A stretch of 8,881 nt of DNA from assembly GCA_950097605.1 (NCBI GenBank), contig CATNEU010000039.1, positions 1 to 8,881 of the forward strand, in the 5' to 3' direction. Shown one piece after another: positions 6,655 to 8,881 of this stretch. The number at the start of each line of letters is the position of its first letter. Positions within the stretch are counted from its first letter, which is position 1. This DNA comes from an uncultured Oscillospiraceae bacterium. GTDB lineage: Bacteria > Bacillota > Clostridia > Oscillospirales > Ruminococcaceae. The position numbers and the translations under genes are program-made. The notes below the pieces were generated by a model. It ran no database searches. It was given only the letters and a program-made list of their open reading frames with translations, and was not told the origin of the DNA.

Positions 6655-7492
6655 ACGCGGCGGGTTCCGGGAGCTGCTCGCCGTTTTCCAGCCGTTCCAG
6701 CTTGTTTTGCAGGTCGGCGACGCGCTCGTTATAATATTCCACCTTGGCTTGTTTTTTGGCGATTTTATCTTCAAGGGTTTTCACCTGGCTGTTGAGTCCG
6801 TCCAGGTCGATGTTGCCCGCGGCGTATTCGGACTTGACGTCTTCCCGCTCGGTTTCAAGTTCTTCGATTTCGTCCCGGGTGGTTTGCAGCGTTTCCTGGC
6901 AGGAATAGAGCGCGTCGCGCAGGTATTCAATCTGGTAGCTGTTGTAGTCGTCCTGCGGCAGGTCGGGATTGATATATTCGTCCACATTGGCAAACTTGAT
7001 ATTGTAGCTGAATGTGCAACCGTAGCGGCCGTATCCCGTGGTGATTTCGCTTGTGTCCAGCCGCACATGCTCGGGAATGTATAGGTTGACTTCAATCCAG
7101 GATTGCCGGGTGATCCAGTCGCGGATGTTTTCAATGTCCCGCTGTTTGGGGTCCACGTTGATGGTGAGCTTTCCGTTTTGCACATCGGTTGTGACGTTCA
7201 TCGTTTCTTCCACGATCTTATTATACGTGACCTTGATCTCCTTTTCAGAGGACTGCATGATATTGTAATGGGCATAGCCCTTGAGCGCAACCGTAGTGAT
7301 ATCCTTCCCTTCGAGCAGCACCGGCGGCGCCAGCTTGGTGGTTTTGTAGTGATGCTCGTTGTACATGTCCATGCCCTCGCGGACGCCGAACGGCAGGGAA
7401 AAGATCAGGCCCACGATGCCGACGATAGCCATAATGGCGCTGGCGATCATATATCGTTTGAAAAACTGGCTTTTCCATTTGTTATTCTTCAT
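6653..7492 (-). CDS. Single-pass membrane protein with DUF4097-like beta region and coiled-coil C-terminus
   Basis: The 279-residue product has a basic N-terminus, one membrane helix (about 15-37) and a beta-strand-rich middle (about 60-170). Runs such as KEIKVTY, GKLTINV and WIEVNLYIP resemble the repeating strands of DUF4097. The C-terminus is highly charged and helical in two arms (about 186-222 and 231-270), split by a turn at YAAGNIDLDG, and probably forms an antiparallel coiled coil. Start: ATG 7492 is preceded by GGGTGG; the in-frame ATG at 7507 has no ribosome binding site. It overlaps the upstream DUF1700 stop by 11 nt. PadR-DUF1700-DUF4097 trios are common in Firmicutes and are thought to sense or answer envelope conditions. 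The DUF4097 assignment rests partly on this context and is moderate. The coiled-coil tail is not part of the usual family and may bind a partner. Confidence 0.85.
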   Translation of the reverse strand: MKNNKWKSQFFKRYMIASAIMAIVGIVGLIFSLPFGVREGMDMYNEHHYKTTKLAPPVLLEGKDITTVALKGYAHYNIMQSSEKEIKVTYNKIVEETMNVTTDVQNGKLTINVDPKQRDIENIRDWITRQSWIEVNLYIPEHVRLDTSEITTGYGRYGCTFSYNIKFANVDEYINPDLPQDDYNSYQIEYLRDALYSCQETLQTTRDEIEELETEREDVKSEYAAGNIDLDGLNSQVKTLEDKIAKKQAKVEYYNERVADLQNKLERLENGEQLPEPAA

Positions 7493-8075
7493 CGTTTTCC
7501 ACCCCATAGCCGTATTTTTTGAGGCCCTGCTGTGTGATTTTTTTCAGCCGGCGTGCAATCCAGAGCAGAATCATATGGATACCCTTCACCAGCAGCCCGA
7601 TGATGACCAGCGAGGCGCCCACGACAAATATGCCGCCGAATATGGCGGAAATGGAAAGCGGAGGCGGCGCAAAGCTGAAAAAGCCGCAGGTGAATAAAAT
7701 CAGGCCCAGCCCGCAGAGCAGTGCAAACCCAACCGAGAAAAGCACCACGCCCAATATAAAGATGGCAAACAACACAAACGGCAACGCGATTAAAAAGCTG
7801 AGAATGTTAAAGCCCTTGACGGCTACGTGCGCTTTGACGAGGTTTGGAATCGTGGGTTTTTCCTGGGCAATGCGCACCTTGCTTTCGGCAATGATCTGGT
7901 TGGCGACGTCCTTGGGATCGCCAAACTGCAAGGTCAGCTCGTACTCTGTTTTACCCTGTTTTTTGCCCTCTTCAAAATATTCGGCAAAGTCGCGCATAAT
8001 ATCATAAACTTCATCTTTGCTGATTTTGTTGGTTAGGTTTTTTTCAAGCTGCGACAGGTATTCAATCTGCGTCAT
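7482..8075 (-). CDS. HAAS/DUF1700 family membrane protein
   Basis: The 197-residue protein starts with a charged helical domain (about 1-70) containing the family hallmarks: YLSQLEKNL at the start, FAEYFEEG in the middle, and FGDPKDVANQII (51-62). Three or four hydrophobic segments follow (about 91-112, 113-133, 145-174), then a basic cytoplasmic tail. The helical part is the HAAS domain, known as a partner of PadR regulators, so the protein probably links a membrane signal to PadR. Start: ATG 8075 overlaps the padR stop (ATGA) and has AGGGGTG eight bases upstream. Its TAA stop (7484-7482) lies inside the next gene. It is therefore translated together with both neighbours. The family is secure and the signal unknown. 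Confidence 0.92.
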   Translation of the reverse strand: MTQIEYLSQLEKNLTNKISKDEVYDIMRDFAEYFEEGKKQGKTEYELTLQFGDPKDVANQIIAESKVRIAQEKPTIPNLVKAHVAVKGFNILSFLIALPFVLFAIFILGVVLFSVGFALLCGLGLILFTCGFFSFAPPPLSISAIFGGIFVVGASLVIIGLLVKGIHMILLWIARRLKKITQQGLKKYGYGVENDEE

Positions 8076-8389
8076 TGTTCGTCACCCCTTAATATCTCAT
8101 TGACCATATGTGCAAATTCGGCCCACTCCCGCACCAGTTCGTCCAGATATTGTTTGCCGGCCACTGTCATATGATAGTATTTCCGGGCGGGTCCTTCGGT
8201 GCTTTCACGCAGATAGGTTTCAAAGTAATGGTCCTGCGTCAGCCTGCGGAGAATGGGATACACTGTACCCTCGTTGATCGACATGTAAATGGCGATCCGC
8301 TGTACAATTTCGTATCCATACATATCCTTGCGGCTGATCAGCGATAGAATGCACATTTCGATGACGCCTTTTCTGAATTGCGTATTCAA
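8072..8389 (-). CDS. PadR-family transcriptional regulator
   Basis: This 105-residue protein is a compact PadR winged-helix regulator of the short type. It shows MYGYEI (23-28), NEGTVYPILRRL (39-50, recognition-helix region), the wing motif GPARKYYHMT (66-75) and a C-terminal dimerisation helix. These usually repress their own operon and release DNA on ligand or partner binding. Start: the only start in frame with a proper ribosome binding site is TTG at 8389-8387, with GAGGTG seven bases ahead. The ATG just upstream runs into TGA after one codon, and the next in-frame ATG (residue 12) would remove part of the first helix. A rare start may keep the regulator level low. It is the first gene of the six-gene minus-strand unit, next to its own promoter. 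Confidence 0.93.
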   Translation of the reverse strand: MNTQFRKGVIEMCILSLISRKDMYGYEIVQRIAIYMSINEGTVYPILRRLTQDHYFETYLRESTEGPARKYYHMTVAGKQYLDELVREWAEFAHMVNEILRGDEQ

Positions 8390-8441
8390 TTGGTTTCACC
8401 TCATAACTTTTGGGGATAGCCATTTTCTTGTTGTGATTTCA

Positions 8442-8472
8442 ATAGTATTATATCACGGTACTATGCGTGACA
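8442..8472. promoter_or_regulatory. Candidate PadR operator (two interleaved dyads over the padR promoter)
   Basis: Two inverted repeats share this stretch. ATAGTA (8442-8447) pairs with TACTAT (8459-8464) across 11 nt. TATCACG (8451-8457) pairs with CGTGACA (8466-8472) across 8 nt, with one mismatch. Both cover the -10 and spacer of the predicted padR promoter, so a bound dimer would block RNA polymerase. The spacing is within the range of known PadR sites, but the bases are not a recognised consensus, so the assignment is inferred. Confidence 0.45.
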
Positions 8473-8475
8473 CAA
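8447..8475 (-). promoter_or_regulatory. Promoter of the padR operon
   Basis: Read on the minus strand: TTGTGT (8475-8470), a 17-nt spacer, then a perfect TATAAT (8452-8447) preceded by TGA as an extended -10. Transcription would start near 8440, about 50 nt before the TTG start of padR. It is the only convincing promoter found for the minus-strand genes. Confidence 0.78.
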
Positions 8476-8755
8476 TACCTAGCTATAAAAAATATTAGAT
8501 TAATTTTTGGAATTGCCGCGTCTAAAACTTGTCGAATATGTGAACAAAGGAATTGCGTGTATGGTGTGAGAGCCTTTATAAAAGAATAACATCCAATCGT
8601 CTACAAAACATCAACAGAGAAGAAAAAAGGACGTGTTCCAAATTTAGCCTGTGCTATTTGTGCGATCTTACCTGCATGCGTTTCATTATAATAGAAGAAA
8701 GACGAAATTGCGCCAGATATGGACACAAACTGTGTGAAAAAGTGCAACGCAAGTG
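8476..8755. other. Gene-free, AT-richer stretch between divergent promoters
   Basis: No coding frame here has a believable start and composition. The base composition is clearly AT-richer than in the genes. It contains a weak plus-strand promoter-like pair (TTGCGT 8553-8558, TATAAA 8577-8582, 18-nt spacer), an isolated TATAAT (8687-8692), and a small hairpin (ACACA 8723-8727 with TGTGT 8731-8735). None is strong enough to call a gene or RNA. Confidence 0.4.
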
Positions 8756-8784
8756 TTGACAAGGGTGTAGGTGTATGGTAATAT
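8756..8784 (+). promoter_or_regulatory. Strong promoter pointing out of the window
   Basis: A perfect TTGACA (8756-8761) stands 17 nt from TAATAT (8779-8784), which is preceded by TGG as an extended -10 (8776-8778). Transcription would start near 8791 into a GC-rich leader. The gene served lies beyond the window end. Confidence 0.75.
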
Positions 8785-8881
8785 AGATAAGCACTCGGGG
8801 CGGGGCCGGGAAAAACGGCCGGAAACGTCGGAAAAAGCGGAGCCAATGAAAAAAGTAGTTGACAGAGGCTTTGGAGAGTGA
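8785..8881 (+). promoter_or_regulatory. GC-rich leader with a second -35 element (TTGACA 8859-8864)
   Basis: The transcript from the promoter above would begin with a GC-rich stretch holding a 5-bp hairpin (GGCCG 8804-8808 with CGGCC 8816-8820). A near-repeat follows (GGGAAAAACGG at 8808-8818, CGGAAAAAGCGG at 8829-8840). A second perfect TTGACA sits at 8859-8864. A 17-nt spacer from it uses up the window exactly, so its -10 cannot be seen. Tandem promoters of this kind are typical of stable-RNA operons, but nothing here proves it. Confidence 0.4.

Noticed and set aside
5658..7084. Plus-strand frames of 219 and 233 codons (5658-6317 and 6383-7084)
   Set aside because: Both are antisense to genes with recognised or coherent domains, lack ribosome binding sites and show no recognisable fold.
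8553..8759. A 68-codon plus-strand frame in the intergenic region
   Set aside because: It has a TTG start with AAGG only two bases away, an unusual Cys/Arg-rich composition, and a stop inside the -35 of the strong promoter. Most likely chance.
8601..8846. An 81-codon minus-strand frame at the right edge
   Set aside because: No ribosome binding site and no domain. It runs antisense through the strong plus-strand promoter and its leader.
8846..8881. An 11-residue open frame (MKKVVDRGFGE) ending at the last base of the window
   Set aside because: It could be a leader peptide, but the GGAG ahead is only three bases from ATG, and the segment is better explained by the second TTGACA element. It cannot be settled without the downstream sequence.

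Overview
This window looks like chromosome from a moderately GC-rich Firmicute of the class Clostridia, probably an Oscillospirales-like gut anaerobe. The evidence is strong GGAGG-type ribosome binding sites, a lipoprotein PrsA-type foldase, a PadR/HAAS(DUF1700) cassette, a UgtP-like glycolipid glycosyltransferase, and promoters of the sigma-A type with an extended -10. No rRNA, tRNA, insertion sequence, phage gene or CRISPR array is visible. The organism call is inference from gene content, not from a marker gene.

Plus strand, left part. The window opens inside a drug/metabolite transporter (EamA) gene, which ends at 567 and is followed by a good intrinsic terminator (608-647). A new promoter (753-781) then serves a membrane-anchored phospholipase D/cardiolipin-synthase-like enzyme (850-2307). 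A further extended -10 (2412-2420) precedes a lipoprotein peptidyl-prolyl isomerase of the PrsA type (2490-3509). A perfect 17-bp hairpin (3534-3571) ends this strand and also serves the converging minus-strand genes.

Minus strand, 8389 down to 3626. Six genes run head to tail: PadR regulator, HAAS/DUF1700 membrane protein, membrane protein with a DUF4097-like region and a coiled-coil tail, GT28/MGDG-synthase-like glycosyltransferase, NodB polysaccharide deacetylase, and a YbhN/LPG_synthase_TM flippase-like protein. Four of the five junctions overlap (ATGA, 11 nt, ATGA, ATGA). The fifth is a 134-bp gap (6519-6652) packed with inverted repeats and without a recognisable promoter. The only convincing promoter for the set lies upstream of padR (8447-8475) and contains two inverted repeats suited to autoregulation.

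Right end. The 492 bp from 8390 to 8881 hold the divergent padR promoter and, on the plus strand, a strong promoter (TTGACA, 17 nt, TAATAT with TGn). It is followed by a GC-rich leader and a second TTGACA whose -10 would lie just outside the window. This arrangement would suit a stable-RNA operon or another strongly expressed gene beyond the window.

Functionally, almost every gene acts on the cell envelope. A reasonable working model is a PadR-controlled membrane-sensing cassette (HAAS and DUF4097-like proteins) transcribed with a glycolipid pathway: a cytoplasmic glycosyltransferase on diacylglycerol or a related lipid, a flippase-like membrane protein, and an extracytoplasmic deacetylase. 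It faces a phospholipid-modifying enzyme and an extracytoplasmic foldase. The co-regulation and the substrate chain are inferences.
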